A DNA stretch of 32,503 nucleotides from Syntrophaceae bacterium UBA2208 (GTDB lineage: Bacteria > Desulfobacterota > BSN033 > UBA1163): assembly GCA_002327885.1 (NCBI GenBank), contig DCUS01000117.1, positions 1-32,503 on the forward strand, read 5' to 3'. The translations under genes were made by a program, and so were the position numbers. How positions within the stretch are numbered: position 1 is the stretch's first letter; every line of letters begins with the position of its first letter. Below, piece after piece: positions 31,418 through 32,503 of the stretch. Below the pieces are notes generated by a model. The model worked only from the letters and a program-made list of their open reading frames with translations, did no database searches and was not told the DNA's origin.

Positions 31418-32341
31418 ATGGCCGAAGGGGAACATACTTTAGCGGTCTTCATCGATTTTGAAAACTTGGCCCTTGGTTTTAAAGGGAAAAAGGATAAACG
31501 ATTTGAGATCCAAAAGGTCCTGGAGCGTCTGGTCGAGAAAGGAAAGCTCATCGTCAAAAAAGCCTATGCGGATTGGGCCGATTATGCCGAATATAAGAAA
31601 CCCCTTCATGAGGCGGCCATTGAGCTGATCGAAATCCCGAAGCGTGCGATGACCGGAAAGAATTCCGCAGATATCCGTCTCTGCGTGGATGCCCTGGATC
31701 TCTGTTATTCTAAAGAACACATCGATACCTTTGTCATTGTTTCCGGTGACAGCGACTTCTCCCCCCTCGTCTCTAAATTAAAGGAAAACGGCAAACGAGT
31801 GATCGGTCTTGGGATGAAAGAATCGAGCTCCAACCTTTTAGTCAACAACTGCGATGAGTTTATTTATTATGAAGACTTAGAACGTCCTCTCGGCATTCCT
31901 CCCAAGATCGAGCAGGATCTCCCTGAAAAGAAAAAAGAGGCTTTTCAACTCCTGGTGGACTCTGTCGTGGCTCTTGTCCGGGAGAATAAGGAGGTGCTCT
32001 GGTCCTCCATGGTGAAAGAGACGATGAAGCGAAAGAAGCCTTCTTTCAATGAATCCTACCATGGCTACCGCACCTTCAGCGACCTTCTTGAAGATGCTGA
32101 AAAAGAAGGAATCATTCAGCTAAGAACCGATGCCCGAAGCGGGACCTATGTTATCACCGGATTTGGTAAAGAGGAGAGAAAAAGCGAGACAGAGGAAATG
32201 AAGGAATCAAAGGAACGGAAAGCGCAGAAGCCCTCGAAACCTCGCTGGCGCCCGCGGCCAAGGAAACCCAAACCGCAACCTTCAGCGATCCCGGATGCGA
32301 CGAGCACTCCCAATGCTCAAGAAACAGATCCCGCCGTATAA
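31418..32341 (+). CDS. NYN-domain putative ribonuclease with OST-HTH/LOTUS-like domain
   Basis: The 307-residue protein begins with a PIN-like NYN domain of the LabA/DUF88 type (residues 8-155). Its acidic metal-site residues are visible in FIDFEN (D13, N16), SADIRLCVDALD (D85, D91) and SGDSDF (D111, D113). Such domains are usually Mg-dependent RNases. Residues 172-250 (AFQLLVDSVVALVRENKEVLWSSMVKETMKR ... YVITGFG) fit a winged-helix OST-HTH/LOTUS RNA-binding domain. The tail (255-307) is basic and proline-rich and probably disordered. The ATG at 31418 has AAGGAGAGG 6 bases upstream; the frame is open further upstream without signals. It stands alone, separated from the B12 operon. Confidence 0.9.
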   Translation: MAEGEHTLAVFIDFENLALGFKGKKDKRFEIQKVLERLVEKGKLIVKKAYADWADYAEYKKPLHEAAIELIEIPKRAMTGKNSADIRLCVDALDLCYSKEHIDTFVIVSGDSDFSPLVSKLKENGKRVIGLGMKESSSNLLVNNCDEFIYYEDLERPLGIPPKIEQDLPEKKKEAFQLLVDSVVALVRENKEVLWSSMVKETMKRKKPSFNESYHGYRTFSDLLEDAEKEGIIQLRTDARSGTYVITGFGKEERKSETEEMKESKERKAQKPSKPRWRPRPRKPKPQPSAIPDATSTPNAQETDPAV

Positions 32342-32408
32342 TTTTTCCCCTCCCCTCATAAAAAAGGGGGGCCGAAACGCTGCGCCCAGGCTGGCTACTT
32401 TAGGGAGA

Positions 32409-32503
32409 GTGGGGAGAATAGCGGGTTTTCGGTCTCTCATTCCTATCCTCGCCTTTCTCATCCTTTTCCTTTTTTCAGAGACCCTATTTGGTCAACGAGA
32501 TCT
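32409..32503 (+). CDS. Possible N-terminus of an exported protein, cut by the window edge
   Basis: From a GTG at 32409 the frame reads VGRIAGFRSLIPILAFLILFLFSETLFGQRD. A short arginine-bearing start followed by a 15-residue hydrophobic core looks like a signal peptide or anchor. The frame is also open upstream, the GTG has AGGGAG immediately next to it rather than at ideal distance, and only 31 codons are visible, so the call is tentative. Confidence 0.35.
   Translation, partial: MGRIAGFRSLIPILAFLILFLFSETLFGQRD

Overview
The window reads as a chromosomal segment of a Gram-negative bacterium that lives at least partly without oxygen. Gram-negative envelope genes are present (a TonB-type protein, a LapA-LapB-like fusion, a large AsmA-like protein), and so is an oxygen-sensitive class III ribonucleotide reductase. 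The rplU-rpmA-obg-proB-proA-nadD-rsfS order, with no ysxB between rplU and rpmA, resembles Desulfobacterota (old Deltaproteobacteria) and related uncultured lineages. That placement is an inference from gene order, not from a phylogeny. No tRNA, rRNA, CRISPR array, prophage or transposase gene was seen.

From 1 to 26.6 kb every gene is on the minus strand, so it is read here from right to left. 26.6-22.4 kb: a fused radical-SAM/DUF2344 protein, then RNase G. 22.3-10.6 kb: from a promoter near 22.37 kb, ribosomal proteins L21 and L27, the GTPase Obg, proline biosynthesis kinase and reductase (ProB, ProA), NadD, the ribosome silencing factor RsfS, a DksA/TraR-type zinc protein, the LapA-LapB-like fusion, ComF and the AsmA-like protein. 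10.4-4.7 kb: a promoter with a palindromic operator drives nrdD, a glutaredoxin-like gene and nrdG, followed almost without gaps by a PAS-GGDEF diguanylate cyclase, a MutT-type Nudix hydrolase and an unrecognised 280-residue protein. 4.7-1.0 kb: a very good sigma70-type promoter precedes a soluble MgtE-N/CBS protein without a membrane channel, an unusual Nramp-family transporter, then panE and panB (pantothenate synthesis). The first 46 bases hold the start of an Lrp/AsnC-type ligand-binding protein.

From 26.8 kb the strand flips to plus. A promoter, a cobalamin riboswitch and an intrinsic terminator control tonB-btuF-btuC-btuD, a vitamin B12 uptake set carrying its own TonB. Directly behind btuD lies a decayed tail of a threonine ammonia-lyase (ACT domain), then a strongly structured non-coding element, then a NYN-domain putative RNase with an OST-HTH/LOTUS-like domain, and at the edge the start of a possible secreted protein.

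The most interesting points are: (1) the pairing of an MgtE-like regulatory protein that has lost its channel with an Nramp-family transporter whose metal-site motifs are changed (DPGN to DAGG, MPH to APW); (2) a perfect palindrome filling the nrdD promoter spacer; (3) several families of intergenic inverted repeats, including an identical 20-mer in two spacers and two copies of a degenerate long inverted repeat; (4) the fused radical-SAM protein of unknown role beside rng; and (5) the threonine ammonia-lyase fragment abutting btuD.
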